64,000 nt of DNA from Labrys sp. WJW (GCF_001676615.1 NZ_LYXZ01000013.1:62001-126000); one strand, 5' to 3'; shown: positions 1-9,227, counted from the stretch's first letter. Numbers and translations are program-made. The notes: generated from the sequence alone by a model not told the origin.

Positions 1-2
1 GC

Positions 3-611
3 AAGAATTTCCGGGCTACCGAAGGGGACATCGACGCGATCCTGCGCGAAATCAACATGCTGTTCCCCAATATGAAGCTGGCCCGAGAGGATGTGCTCTA
101 TTCCTGGGCAGGGGTCCGGCCGCGCACGGCAGATGGGAACGACCCACTCGGCTCGATGGAGGTCAGAGAGCATGACCTTTCGCCGGTCTTGCCGAATTTC
201 GTCGTCTTCACCGGTGGCCTTCTGATGACGCATCGCGATGCCGGACGCCGTATTACCCGCGCGATTGCCCGTCATATCTCTCCGGCCGGTCAGCCGACGC
301 CAATCGATTATGGCGTGCCGAGGCAGCCGGACGAAGCTAGGTGGTCGCATGAAGCAGTATGCTGGGCGATCGAAGAGGAGCAGGCAACCACACTCGCAGG
401 CATTTTGCGCAGGCGCTTGTCGGTGGGCTGGGAACGGGCATTGGGGCTCGATCTTGCCGAGGAGACTTCACATATTGCCGCGCCCTTGCTGGGCTGGGAC
501 GAGAAAAACCGACTGGCGGAGCTCGATCATTACCGCCAGGAGACGGCTTACTTCTATGGCGTTCAGGCGGATGCCGAGCGGTCCGTGGCGGACATTCTGC
601 GGACGGTTTGA
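3..611 (+). CDS. FAD-dependent glycerol-3-phosphate dehydrogenase family protein, C-terminal part (5' end outside window)
   Basis: The frame is open from the first bases of the window, so only about 200 C-terminal residues are present. The text SWAGVRPR, followed some 35 residues later by VVFTGGLLMTHRDAG, matches the end of the FAD domain and the start of the C-terminal domain of GlpD/GlpA-type enzymes, which oxidise sn-glycerol 3-phosphate to dihydroxyacetone phosphate at the inner membrane. The usual Lys of the GGK-TTYR segment is replaced by Leu, so the substrate may differ from glycerol 3-phosphate. The stop lies 11 bases before the next gene, suggesting co-transcription with the ornithine-cyclodeaminase-like gene. 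The family is fairly clear; the exact substrate is not. Confidence 0.7.
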   Translation, partial: KNFRATEGDIDAILREINMLFPNMKLAREDVLYSWAGVRPRTADGNDPLGSMEVREHDLSPVLPNFVVFTGGLLMTHRDAGRRITRAIARHISPAGQPTPIDYGVPRQPDEARWSHEAVCWAIEEEQATTLAGILRRRLSVGWERALGLDLAEETSHIAAPLLGWDEKNRLAELDHYRQETAYFYGVQADAERSVADILRTV

Positions 612-622
612 GGAGTGAGGTC

Positions 623-1606
623 ATGCGGTATGTCGATGCAGATCTCGTCCATCGGCTCTTGCCCTACCAACGGTTGATCCCGTGGTTAGAGAAAAAGCTG
701 ACCGGCGAAATACCGATCTCGGAAGTGGTTCTGACCAACGAACCTGACGGCGGACCGAACAAGTTCGTGACATTGGTCGGTTGGCAAGCCGGTGAATTGA
801 TCGCTGTCAAAATGGTCGGAGTGTTTCCTGGAAATCTGCAGTTGCAGCCGCCACAGGCGAGTGTACAGGGGCTGGTGTGTGTATTCTGCGGGCAAACAGG
901 CGCTCCTCAGCTCGTTGCAGACGGCGAAGCGATGACCTTTCGTAAGACAGCCGCCGATTCCGGTCTCGGCTCGCGGTTGCTGGCACGGGAAGATGCGCGC
1001 ATTCTGCTGGTGGTGGGCGCCGGCGGTCTTGGTCCTCACGTGGCGGCTGCCCATCGCGCTGCCCGTCCGTCCATCAACAAGGTTCTGGTATGGAACCGAA
1101 CGTTCGAGAGGGCTCAGTCACTTGCAGCGCGGTTGCGCGACAAGGAAGGAGTCACGGCAGAGGCGATGCGAGATCTCGATGAAGCTGTGCCGCAGGCCGA
1201 TATCATCTCATGCGTGACGATGTCGACACAGCCTTTGGTCAAGGGCGCCCTGTTGAAGCCTGGAACGCATCTCGACCTTGTCGGCTCCTATTTGCCCGAA
1301 ATGTGTGAATGCGACACGGATGCAATCGCGCGCGGTAGCGTTTTCGTAAACAGCCGTAGCGGTATCACCAATGCTGGTGACCTCGTACAGGCCTTTGAGG
1401 CTGGACGGTTTAGGTGGGAAGATATTCGAGCCGATGCATCGGAACTATGCACTGGGATTCGATCAGGGCGCACCTTCGAAGATGAGATCACGATTTACAA
1501 GAATATCGGAGGAGCGCAATTCGACCTGTTTACCGCCGAGTTGCTCATGCAGGAGACCGGCGGAGACGTGAGCGACAGGTCACATCGGAAGATCTCGGAC
1601 TTGTGA
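623..1606 (+). CDS. Ornithine cyclodeaminase / mu-crystallin family protein
   Basis: The product has 327 residues, the usual length for this family. The ATG at 623 is chosen because it follows GAGGAGTGAGG, a good ribosome binding site, and gives the typical N-terminus. A Rossmann NAD(P)-binding motif GAGGLG is at residues 132-137 and the substrate-side Lys of the family is near residue 63 (AVKMVG). Members deaminate ornithine to proline or reduce or dehydrogenate cyclic imino acids and related compounds. The close link to a GlpD-like oxidoreductase is unusual and gives no clear substrate. A related protein, EutC, occurs in ectoine catabolism, but nothing else here supports that role for this copy. 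Confidence 0.75.
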   Translation: MRYVDADLVHRLLPYQRLIPWLEKKLTGEIPISEVVLTNEPDGGPNKFVTLVGWQAGELIAVKMVGVFPGNLQLQPPQASVQGLVCVFCGQTGAPQLVADGEAMTFRKTAADSGLGSRLLAREDARILLVVGAGGLGPHVAAAHRAARPSINKVLVWNRTFERAQSLAARLRDKEGVTAEAMRDLDEAVPQADIISCVTMSTQPLVKGALLKPGTHLDLVGSYLPEMCECDTDAIARGSVFVNSRSGITNAGDLVQAFEAGRFRWEDIRADASELCTGIRSGRTFEDEITIYKNIGGAQFDLFTAELLMQETGGDVSDRSHRKISDL

Positions 1607-1836
1607 TCGTCTTTAGACGGAGCTCGTAGCTGCTTGCAATTATCCGTGGCCGACAACGAGTACCTGCTGGAACTGTGAGACGCCTGCAGTGCGCAAGCCG
1701 GGTGAAGGCCTGGATAGAGTTTCAGTGGGAAGTGGCCGAGCTTTCCTGCTCCTTTTGTATGCGAGACTGATATCTGGCCAGAGGCGATGACGCCATTGAA
1801 GTGAGTGGCACAACGAGCTTCTGCGGGACCAGGCCG

Positions 1837-2778
1837 CTATTGGACGCTTTCATACGCAACCATCGCAGCCCCTATAAGCCCTGCATCGTCTCCGAGCGCC
1901 GCGGGCACGATTGCGGCAGGTGGGAAGCCTGGCAGGAGGCCGGCGCGTAAAGCGCTGGCCATTTCGGTTTCGAGCAGATCGAACAAAGCAACCATGCCGC
2001 CACCCATGATGATGCGGCTCGGCGAATAGCAGTGCTGAATATTCGCAAAACCCATGCCAAGGAAGCGCGCAAATTCAGCCAGCAACTCGAGTGCCAGCCG
2101 GTCGCCGCCACGAGCGGCTTGCGCCACGTGGAAGGCCGAAATCTCTCGTCCGTCGGCCAGCGCGGCAATGCGGCCGGCAGGTTCAGCAGCCAGTTTGGCC
2201 CGCGCCCGGCTGGCAAGGGCTGGACCGGAAGCCACAGCCTGCCAACAGCCATACCGGCCGCAGGCACATCGCTCCGAGCTATCGGTGACATGCGTATGGC
2301 CGACCTCGCCCGCCAAGCCGCCGACCCCTCGCACCAAACGGCCGTCGACGATAATACCGCCGCCAATGCCAGTGCCAACGGTGACATAGGCAAGATTGGT
2401 GCAGTCACGACCCGCACCGGCGCGCCATTCCCCACGCGCTGCGGCCTTGGCGTCGTTCTCTAGAAAACAGGACAGACCGGATGCGCGCGATATTTCTTCC
2501 GCAAGCGGAATATCCGTCCAGCTGGCGAGAGCGGGAATGTTGAGCACGCGACCCGCCATGGCGTCGACGGCGCCAGGGACACCGATGCCGACGCCGTGCG
2601 TATCGGGGTCGCGCAGTCGCGCGATCCCTTCGCAGATCTGGCGGATGACGGCGGCCGGCCCCTCCTTTGATGTCTGCTGGCGCTCCGCTGCACGGATGCG
2701 CCCTGCCATATCGACACAGGCGACACGCACATGCGTTCCGCCGAGATCGACGCCAATATAGCTAGCGGCTTCCGCCAT
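1837..2778 (-). CDS. ROK family sugar kinase (glucokinase / N-acetylhexosamine kinase type)
   Basis: The 313-residue product starts at the ATG read leftward from 2778, which follows GGAGGT; longer readings upstream run into the preceding gene. The ATP phosphate-binding segment GVDLGGTHVRVA is near residue 10, and the ROK zinc site appears as CACGRYGC in the middle of the protein. ROK kinases phosphorylate glucose, N-acetylglucosamine, N-acetylmannosamine, fructose or allose in the cytoplasm. It is the last gene of the leftward operon, 13 bases after the SIS isomerase gene, so it probably phosphorylates the sugar brought in by the adjoining ABC importer. The exact sugar cannot be read from the sequence. 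Confidence 0.82.
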   Translation of the reverse strand: MAEAASYIGVDLGGTHVRVACVDMAGRIRAAERQQTSKEGPAAVIRQICEGIARLRDPDTHGVGIGVPGAVDAMAGRVLNIPALASWTDIPLAEEISRASGLSCFLENDAKAAARGEWRAGAGRDCTNLAYVTVGTGIGGGIIVDGRLVRGVGGLAGEVGHTHVTDSSERCACGRYGCWQAVASGPALASRARAKLAAEPAGRIAALADGREISAFHVAQAARGGDRLALELLAEFARFLGMGFANIQHCYSPSRIIMGGGMVALFDLLETEMASALRAGLLPGFPPAAIVPAALGDDAGLIGAAMVAYESVQ

Positions 2779-2791
2779 GGGCGACCTCCGT

Positions 2792-3799
2792 TCAGATCGT
2801 GACCTTGCTGGTGCGCAGTGGCGTGCCGACATCGCCCGTTACACGGCGCAGGGCCACGGCGATATTGAGCGCCTGCAGTGAAAGCAGCATCGAGGCAGCC
2901 GCCGCAAGGCCGGAATTCGCTGGCAAAGAAAGCGTGGTCGCTCCAGTGATCGGAGCTTGCCCACTTGTGTCGACGACGATCGTCGGGCAGCCTGCGTCGA
3001 GCGTCGACTCTGCCAGGGAGAAAACGAGGGCGCCGTCCGGCGAGGCATCGCGCAACAGCACAATGCCGAGGGAAGGCCGCAGCACCTCGAACGGCCCATG
3101 ACGGAACTGGCCGCCCTCGAAGCCGATCGTTACCACCCGCGCGAGCTCCATCATGGAGAGGGCTGCGCTGCCGGCCACGCCCGCCATGGCGCCATAACCG
3201 GAAAAAATCACCGCTTCGCAGGGCGCAAGAGCTTCGTCCAAGGGAGCGACATCCGGCTCACCCGCTGCCTCGAACACGGTGCGTAGGGCTGCGCTGGGCA
3301 ATCCGAGTGCATCGAGGACGGCACCATGCATGGCGAGTGTGAGGGTGATGGAGCGCGTCGCGGCAAAGGCCTGTTCGGGACCGCCATGGGCGATAAGCGC
3401 GCCCTTACAGGCGTTGGCAAGCGGACTGTGGCCGTCCAATGTCAGGGCGAACGTATCGCCATTTACGGCCGGTGTGTCCAGGAGCTGGACGATTTCACCT
3501 GAACGCCCGGATTGGGACGCGATGAACAGAGTGTGTTCTCCCCGCGGGACAGGTGCTGACAGAAGCTCGGAGGCCGTCACGGCGCGGCAGTCGAGTCCAA
3601 GCCGGCGGTAGAGCGGCGCCACGATGGCGTTGACGTGATGGGAACCGCCCATCGCGCAAAGGATGAGGCTGCCGGTCCTGCGTGCGCTGGCAGTGGCGGC
3701 GGCAACTGCCTCGCCATTGCCATCAAGGGTCGCCAGGGCATCGCTGCCTTGCCGATTCATCTCCACCCGCATTCGGCGAAGGCCCTCATGGTTTTGCAT
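2792..3799 (-). CDS. SIS-domain sugar-phosphate isomerase/deaminase (AgaS / GlmS C-terminal type)
   Basis: The 335-residue product has two tandem SIS (phosphosugar-binding) folds and no N-terminal glutaminase domain, unlike full GlmS. Typical elements are LILCAMGGSHHVNA near residue 45, FIASQSGRSGE near residue 110 and EGGQFRHGPFEVLRPS in the second half, the last being characteristic of GlmS-like isomerase domains. Such proteins isomerise or deaminate amino-sugar phosphates or fructosamine 6-phosphates. It sits between the ABC ATPase and the ROK kinase genes. The kinase/SIS pair points to an amino sugar or a glycated amine as substrate; this is an inference from family and context. Confidence 0.8.
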   Translation of the reverse strand: MQNHEGLRRMRVEMNRQGSDALATLDGNGEAVAAATASARRTGSLILCAMGGSHHVNAIVAPLYRRLGLDCRAVTASELLSAPVPRGEHTLFIASQSGRSGEIVQLLDTPAVNGDTFALTLDGHSPLANACKGALIAHGGPEQAFAATRSITLTLAMHGAVLDALGLPSAALRTVFEAAGEPDVAPLDEALAPCEAVIFSGYGAMAGVAGSAALSMMELARVVTIGFEGGQFRHGPFEVLRPSLGIVLLRDASPDGALVFSLAESTLDAGCPTIVVDTSGQAPITGATTLSLPANSGLAAAASMLLSLQALNIAVALRRVTGDVGTPLRTSKVTI

Positions 3800-3838
3800 C
3801 TTGAAACTCCACTCCTGATCGAAAGGGCGAGGTGCCCA

Positions 3839-4954
3839 TCAATGGATGAGAGCGCCCGTGTCGGCGTCGGCAAGACACAAATTGTCTAGCGTGACATCGA
3901 GCGTGAGGGGCGCTCCCGCAATAAGGCGCGAACTCGGCGCGAGGCGGGCGACGACCTGTGTTCGGGCGATCGCCCCATGTACCAGTGTCTCCATGCCGAG
4001 CGGCTCGATGACCCCAGCCTGCATCAAAAGGCCATTCGAGCCCGGTGCCGACAGACTGAAATGCTCCGGACGAATGCCGGCAAGGAGCTTCTTGCCCGAA
4101 TGCGCGCTGAAGCGCTCGGCCTTTTCCGGCGGTAGCGCCAGCACGCCGCTGTCGCCCAGACGCAGGGCCAGATAACCATTCCCGGATACGATCTGGGCAG
4201 GAATGAAATTCATGCCCGGCGACCCGATGAAGCCGGCGACGAAGACGGTGGCCGGCCTGAGATAGAGGTCCTGCGGTGGAGCGACCTGTTCGATGCGTCC
4301 CTTGTTCATCACCACCACGCGGTCGGCCAAAGTCATTGCCTCGACCTGGTCGTGCGTGACGTAGATCGTCGTGGTCGGCACCCGGGCATGCAGTTGCTTG
4401 ATCTCCGCCCGCATCTGCACGCGCAGCTTGGCATCGAGATTGGAGAGCGGCTCGTCGAACAGGAACACCTTGGGGTTGCGGATGAGGGCCCTTCCCATCG
4501 CCACGCGTTGGCGCTGCCCACCCGACAATTGCCGTGGCTTGCGGTCGAGCAGAGCAGTGATCTCGAGGATCTCCGCCGTCTCGCCCACCCGGCGGCGGAT
4601 CTCTTCTCGTGGCGTTTTCCGCAGCTTGAGACCGAAGGCGATGTTGTCGGCGACACTGAGATGGGGGTAGAGCGCGTAATTCTGGAAGACCATGGCAACA
4701 TCGCGTTCGCCTGGCTCCAACTCATTGACTCGCACGCCGCCGATGCGGATTTCTCCGGTCGTGATCTGTTCGAGGCCGGCCACCATGCGAAGCGTCGTCG
4801 ACTTGCCACAACCCGATGGACCGACCAGCACCACCAGTTCGCCTTCGGCAATGTCGAGATCGATCCCGTGTACCGTTTGAAGGCCGTCATAGACCTTCAC
4901 CACCTTTTGCAACGACACCTCAGCCAAGGTCTGCGTCTCCCATGGATCGAACAA
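3839..4954 (-). CDS. Sugar ABC transporter ATP-binding protein (UgpC/MsmK/MalK family)
   Basis: The 371-residue product carries Walker A GPSGCGKS (45-52), the ABC signature LSGGQ (143-147), Walker B VFLFDEP (163-169) and the D-loop SNLD. A C-terminal TOBE/MalK-type regulatory region of about 130 residues follows, including GIRPEHFSL. It energises the importer whose binding protein and permeases are encoded divergently from 7894. The gene is separated from them by the repressor and the M81 gene, so the transporter is split over two opposing operons. The family is certain; the transported sugar is unknown. Confidence 0.92.
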   Translation of the reverse strand: MFDPWETQTLAEVSLQKVVKVYDGLQTVHGIDLDIAEGELVVLVGPSGCGKSTTLRMVAGLEQITTGEIRIGGVRVNELEPGERDVAMVFQNYALYPHLSVADNIAFGLKLRKTPREEIRRRVGETAEILEITALLDRKPRQLSGGQRQRVAMGRALIRNPKVFLFDEPLSNLDAKLRVQMRAEIKQLHARVPTTTIYVTHDQVEAMTLADRVVVMNKGRIEQVAPPQDLYLRPATVFVAGFIGSPGMNFIPAQIVSGNGYLALRLGDSGVLALPPEKAERFSAHSGKKLLAGIRPEHFSLSAPGSNGLLMQAGVIEPLGMETLVHGAIARTQVVARLAPSSRLIAGAPLTLDVTLDNLCLADADTGALIH

Positions 4955-4966
4955 TCATCGGAGGTT

Positions 4967-6454
4967 TCAAGCGGTGTAGAGGGCGCTGGCTGCCTGCCAA
5001 TCGAAATCCTCGTCGAGCGGAATGGCCGGCCGGTTCAGCGTCTCCCATTGCAGGCGGGTCATGTCGAGCTGAGAGGTGCCGTCACTGAGGAGGAGAACAT
5101 GCCTTGCGCGGATATCCTCAAGCTGAGGATGGAGATAGCCCAGCTTGACCACATAAGCTTTGTGCGCGGTCGGATCGATGCCCATCGCGCTGAAGTGATG
5201 CGGCGTGGTGATGCCGATCGAGCGCGCGTGAAACGTGGCCCGTACCGCTCCAATGCTGACATGCGCCCAGGCGCTTTCGACCGAGCGATAAGGTTGGAAG
5301 CCGGGTAGCACCAGCGCGTCGCCACAGGCTTCCACCCTGGCGCGGACCCGCGTCGAGGTCTTTGGTCGGGAGATATGTTCGGCACCAAGTTCGATCTCCA
5401 CTTCGGCGCCGACCCCCGCCGCCACCAGCTTTTCAACCGTCAAAGGTGCGGTGATGCCGGCGATGACGACATCGCCCATGGCTGTATCGCGTAGCGCCGC
5501 CTGTAGGACGAGCGTGAGATCACCGGCCGCACCTGCGGTGGTGTTGTCGCCGGAATCGGAGACATAGACAGGCTTCTCGGGACAGGTGACGGCGAGCCGC
5601 AAGCCCTCCGCGACCTCTGCCGTTTCCATGCGCAGCTTGAACTCGTGGCGCTGCGCCCAGATACGCTCTGCGAGGGCGATGGCCTCGCGCTTCGCCACAT
5701 CCGGATCGCCTTCGCTGACCGCGAATGCCGTTACCGCAGTCCAGGGACGATCGTTCCAGGCGAACCCCACCAGGATGTTGCTCTCCATGAGGCCGTCGCG
5801 CCCGTCCAGCGCCGCAAGATCGCCATAGAGCCGGTCGGCCGGTGGCATGCCGGTGACGGCGGTTTCTCCAGGGACCAGGATGGGAATGCTGACGGCTGCC
5901 TTGCGTGGCTTCAGGCCCTGCCGGATCACCCGCAGGAGCTGGTCCGCGGCGCGATAGCCTGTTTGCCGGTCATCGCGATGAGGGACCGTGCGCAGTACGC
6001 TGAAGACCGTGGCGGCGCGCAACAGATCCGGCGTCATGTCCCCGTGCAGGTCGAGCGAGACGCCGATCGGCATGTCCGGACCCACGGCGGCGCGGATCGC
6101 ACCAACAAAGTCGGTATCCGCATCGCGGCCGAGATCGGCTACTTCCAGCGCACCGTGGTTGGCCACCAGCACGCCGTCGAAGGGACCTTGCTCCTGAAGC
6201 AGGCGCAAGGTCTTGTCCTTGACCTTGCCATAGGCATCAGCCGTCATCGCGCCGCCGGGCAGGGCGGTAACCCAATAGAGGGGCACGGCCTCGACGTCCG
6301 AATCCGCCCTCAGGCGATCGAGCATGCCGCGGATCATCCACACGTCACCCTCGGCGATATCGCGGGCGGAATAATGCTGCAATGCATCCCAGTCAGTGGG
6401 CTGCGGCGAGGCCAGCATGATCTCGATCGACAGACCGGCGATTGCAATACGCAT
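4967..6454 (-). CDS. M81 family metallopeptidase (MlrC/DUF1485-like)
   Basis: The 495-residue product has the two-part arrangement of MlrC-like proteins: an N-terminal DUF1485 domain with GVLVANHGALEV and GVSLDLHGDMTP, which supply His and Asp residues for a metal site, and a C-terminal domain with YVSDSGDNTTAGAAGD. MlrC of sphingomonads acts on linearised microcystin, but most homologues sit in transporter operons and have no known substrate. Here the gene lies 12 bases upstream of the ABC ATPase gene and just after the ROK repressor gene, so it is expressed with the sugar locus. A role in hydrolysing an amide or peptide-like part of the imported compound is a guess. Confidence 0.85.
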   Translation of the reverse strand: MRIAIAGLSIEIMLASPQPTDWDALQHYSARDIAEGDVWMIRGMLDRLRADSDVEAVPLYWVTALPGGAMTADAYGKVKDKTLRLLQEQGPFDGVLVANHGALEVADLGRDADTDFVGAIRAAVGPDMPIGVSLDLHGDMTPDLLRAATVFSVLRTVPHRDDRQTGYRAADQLLRVIRQGLKPRKAAVSIPILVPGETAVTGMPPADRLYGDLAALDGRDGLMESNILVGFAWNDRPWTAVTAFAVSEGDPDVAKREAIALAERIWAQRHEFKLRMETAEVAEGLRLAVTCPEKPVYVSDSGDNTTAGAAGDLTLVLQAALRDTAMGDVVIAGITAPLTVEKLVAAGVGAEVEIELGAEHISRPKTSTRVRARVEACGDALVLPGFQPYRSVESAWAHVSIGAVRATFHARSIGITTPHHFSAMGIDPTAHKAYVVKLGYLHPQLEDIRARHVLLLSDGTSQLDMTRLQWETLNRPAIPLDEDFDWQAASALYTA

Positions 6455-6480
6455 GGACGGATTCCTTGGTGAAGGTGCGC

Positions 6481-7641
6481 TCAGGGAAGAACACTGGAGG
6501 ATTCGAGGCCGGTCACGCCATCCAAGGCGAGGGCAATACCGCCGAGGTAAGGTTTGGCCGCGGAGATTTCCGAGAAGATCACCTGACTGCGTGCATAGAT
6601 CGAAGGATGGGCCTGGCGCTTGAGCGAAGGTTCCAGGCTTGGGCGCAGATAAGCTTCGGCCCGGGCCATGTCGCCGCCGAGCACGACGACCGGAGGATTG
6701 AAAGTATTGACCAGATTGGAAAGGGCGGTGCCAAGGACCTCGCCGGCGAGGGAAAAAGCGTCTAGTACCGCCGGATCGCCCTCTTGGGCGAGGGCCAGAA
6801 TCTCTTCAATTGCATGGATAGGGCGGCCACTTACCACGCTGGCATGCGTGGCGATTGCGCTTTCCGACAGATATGCCGACAGGCATCCTGCACCACCGCA
6901 GGAACACAGCCGCCCATGCGGCACGACCTTGATGTGACCAAGTTCGCCGGCAAGTCCCTCGGCGCCAAGATAGATCGAGCCGCCAAGAAACAGTGCCCCG
7001 CCGACACCTGAGCCCGAGAACATGTAGACGAAATCGTCGATATCGACGCAACTGCCGAACATGCGCTCAGCCATGGCGGCCGCCTTGCCGTCGTTGCCGA
7101 CATAGATCGGTACGCTGACCGTGCGCTGAAGGCGCTCCAAGACCGGAATGTCATGCCAGCCGAGAATGGGAGCATGAACCAGACTTCCGTCATGGCGAAC
7201 AAGGCCCGGCAATGAGACACCAACGCCCAGCAGCGGCATCGACCGCAGATTGTTCCCGATCACCGCTTCAATGCCTTCGGCCACACGTTCTTCCAGTTTC
7301 CCGGCGGCTCCGTCGAAGAATTGGCGCAGATGTGCCAGCGGCGCACCGTCGAGCCCGGCAGCGACGATGGCGATCTCCCCTGCCTCCACCTGTACGCCCA
7401 CCAACAGGCCGGCGTCGGGCGAAATGGAAAGCCCTTCGGTGGGGCGGCCTGGCCGGTTTCCTGCCGTCCGCGCCGAGCGCAAAATCAGGCCCAGCTCGTC
7501 AAAGCGATTGACGATGGAGGAAACGGTCGACTTGTCGAAGCCGGTCTTGCGCACGATATCGCGCTGCGAGGTCTGGGGCTCGACGCGGATGCGATGGAAG
7601 ATGGCATTGGCGTGATAGCGCCTTATATCGGAGACCTTCAC
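6481..7641 (-). CDS. ROK family transcriptional repressor (NagC/XylR type)
   Basis: The 386-residue product has an N-terminal winged helix-turn-helix (residues about 15-55, with TSQRDIVRKTGFDKSTVSSI) followed by a ROK sugar-binding domain with the zinc motif CSCGGAGC. ROK repressors bind AT-rich palindromes and release them on binding sugar or sugar phosphate. The gene is first in the leftward operon and divergent from the sugar-binding protein gene. A pair of matching inverted repeats lies in the shared intergenic region, one 14 bases upstream of this start codon, which suggests that it represses both directions including itself. Confidence 0.88.
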   Translation of the reverse strand: MKVSDIRRYHANAIFHRIRVEPQTSQRDIVRKTGFDKSTVSSIVNRFDELGLILRSARTAGNRPGRPTEGLSISPDAGLLVGVQVEAGEIAIVAAGLDGAPLAHLRQFFDGAAGKLEERVAEGIEAVIGNNLRSMPLLGVGVSLPGLVRHDGSLVHAPILGWHDIPVLERLQRTVSVPIYVGNDGKAAAMAERMFGSCVDIDDFVYMFSGSGVGGALFLGGSIYLGAEGLAGELGHIKVVPHGRLCSCGGAGCLSAYLSESAIATHASVVSGRPIHAIEEILALAQEGDPAVLDAFSLAGEVLGTALSNLVNTFNPPVVVLGGDMARAEAYLRPSLEPSLKRQAHPSIYARSQVIFSEISAAKPYLGGIALALDGVTGLESSSVLP

Positions 7642-7654
7642 CAGCAGGGCGACC

Positions 7655-7675
7655 TTTTTCTATATTTAAGAAAAA
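7655..7675. promoter_or_regulatory. Putative ROK operator 1 (at the repressor's own promoter)
   Basis: This is an inverted repeat TTTTTCT-N7-AGAAAAA. Read on the minus strand it is TTTTTCTT-N6-AGAAAAA. It lies between the predicted minus-strand -10 and the repressor start codon, where a bound protein would block transcription. A site with the same arms and spacing occurs at 7813-7833. Confidence 0.55.
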
Positions 7676-7703
7676 TTCTGGCGGAAGCGTATGGCGCTGT
7701 CAA
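7675..7703 (-). promoter_or_regulatory. Predicted sigma70 promoter of the leftward sugar operon
   Basis: On the minus strand a perfect -35 TTGACA (7703-7698) is followed after 17 bases by CAGAAT (7680-7675), a four-of-six match to the -10 consensus. Operator 1 begins immediately after it. This is a sequence inference only. Confidence 0.4.
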
Positions 7704-7786
7704 TGCCCCGAGGCCTTATTTGATTGAAAATCCACCAATCTGACTGAGTTTACGAAAATTACGTCTGTCATTGGTAGGGATGGGCG

Positions 7787-7815
7787 TTGACAGGGCTTGA
7801 GATTCAGCGCAGTTT
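7787..7815 (+). promoter_or_regulatory. Predicted promoter of the rightward sugar-uptake operon
   Basis: A perfect -35 TTGACA is at 7787-7792. The position 17 bases downstream (CAGTTT) is a poor -10, so this promoter may need an activator or use another -10. Operator 2 overlaps the expected -10/start region. The layout mirrors the leftward promoter. Confidence 0.35.
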
Positions 7816-7833
7816 TTCTTCACTAAAGAAAAT
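7813..7833. promoter_or_regulatory. Putative ROK operator 2 (at the binding-protein promoter)
   Basis: The sequence TTTTCTT-CACTA-AAGAAAA is a perfect 7-base inverted repeat (7814-7832). In the same alignment as operator 1 it reads TTTTTCT-N7-AGAAAAT. It lies about 60 bases before the start codon of the sugar-binding protein gene. Confidence 0.55.
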
Positions 7834-7893
7834 ATAGCACCCAAGGCCTTACGTTTGCGGATGCGAAGAGAGAGCCACCGTCTGGAGAAGATC

Positions 7894-9168
7894 ATGCGAA
7901 CCCTGAGATGGGCTACCGCCCTCGTCGCCGTCCTCGCCTCGTGCGCAGTTGCAAAGGCTCAGGACAAGCCGGAAATCTGGAACTACTACGCCGCAGGCTC
8001 GGAAAAAGCCGGCATGGATGCACTCATCGCCTATGCCAACAAGCACAATCCACAGGCCTCGGTCGCGAGCCGGGTTATCCCCGGCAATGTGGTGGAGCTT
8101 CGCCGGCAGTTGCAGACCTCGCTGATGGGTGGCAAGCCGCCAGCGGCCTATCAGAGCTCGATGGCCTCCGAACTGAAGACGTTTGTCGATGGCGGCAGGC
8201 TTCATCCGCTCACGGATGTCTGGAAACAAATCAATGGAGACAAAATATTCCCGGAAGGTGTGCAGCGTGCCGTAAAGATAGATGGCATACCATATGGCAT
8301 CCCCTTCGATTTTTCTCTCATCAACGAAGTATTCTATAACAAGACGGTCTTCGAAAAGCTGAAGATCAATCCACCGAAGAATTGGGACGAATTCGTTGCA
8401 GCCTGCGGCAGCCTGCGCAAGGGTGGCGTCGAGCCCATGGCCAATGCCGGTGGACCGTTCTGGAGCCTCTACAACTTCTATGCGCCGCTGGTTTCGACCG
8501 TGGGCGTCGAGGGCTACTATAAGATCGCACGCGGTGAACTGGCCTTCGAGTCCCCCGAGTTTCGCAAGGCTCTCGACCTCTACCGCCAGACCATGGTGAG
8601 CTGCTACGCCAAGAACTGGAGCGGCAAGACCTGGACGCAGGCCTCCGACGATTTGGCCAATGGCAAGGCCGGCATGTTCATGATGGGCATCTGGGCAGCC
8701 GCCTACCTGCAGAAGGCCGGCATGGAAGCTGGCAAAACGTTCGATCTGTTCCCAGCACCCGGCACCGAGGACAAGGTCATCTTCCAGATGGATGCCTTCG
8801 CCGTGCCGGACGGTCCGGCCGACAATATCAAGACGGCCGAGAGTTTCATCAAGGCGGCAGCCAGTGTCGACGGCCAGGCAGCCTTCGCTGTGCCGAAGGG
8901 GTCTTTAGCTCCCAATATCGAGGTCAGTCCGAAGATCTACGGTTATGCCAGCGCGAAATTCGCCGAGCAGTTGGCCCTTGCCTCCAAGAGTCAGGCGGTG
9001 CTGCCGAACCTGTTCTTCCTGCTGCCGCCGGATGTCGGCGCAGAGCTCGGCAACCAGATCGAGCGTTTCGCTATCGATCCATCCCAGGCCAATGAAGATG
9101 GCATGATCTCTGCCCTTGAGGGCTTGCGTAAGGAGGCGATCGCCAACAACGCCTATGTCAAATGGTGA
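7894..9168 (+). CDS. Extracellular sugar-binding protein of ABC importer (family 1)
   Basis: The 424-residue product begins at the ATG at 7894, preceded by GGAGAAG. It has a Sec signal peptide (residues 1 to about 23, ending AVAKAQ) and the pattern of family-1 solute-binding proteins such as UgpB/MalE: YGIPFDFSLINEVFYNK near the hinge and AAYQSSMASELKTFVDGG in the first lobe. It captures a sugar or sugar-like compound in the periplasm and delivers it to the permease pair encoded downstream. It is the first gene of the rightward operon under the divergent promoter region. The ligand is unknown. Confidence 0.9.
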   Translation: MRTLRWATALVAVLASCAVAKAQDKPEIWNYYAAGSEKAGMDALIAYANKHNPQASVASRVIPGNVVELRRQLQTSLMGGKPPAAYQSSMASELKTFVDGGRLHPLTDVWKQINGDKIFPEGVQRAVKIDGIPYGIPFDFSLINEVFYNKTVFEKLKINPPKNWDEFVAACGSLRKGGVEPMANAGGPFWSLYNFYAPLVSTVGVEGYYKIARGELAFESPEFRKALDLYRQTMVSCYAKNWSGKTWTQASDDLANGKAGMFMMGIWAAAYLQKAGMEAGKTFDLFPAPGTEDKVIFQMDAFAVPDGPADNIKTAESFIKAAASVDGQAAFAVPKGSLAPNIEVSPKIYGYASAKFAEQLALASKSQAVLPNLFFLLPPDVGAELGNQIERFAIDPSQANEDGMISALEGLRKEAIANNAYVKW

Positions 9169-9227
9169 GTTGGCGCTTGTTCTGATGCATTTGCCAGAAG
9201 GCCGGCCGGTTCTCCCGGAAAATGCCC

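Noticed and set aside
4352..5308. Plus-strand open frame across the ABC ATPase and M81 genes
   Set aside because: The opposite strand carries Walker motifs and MlrC text over the same bases, so this frame is not a gene.
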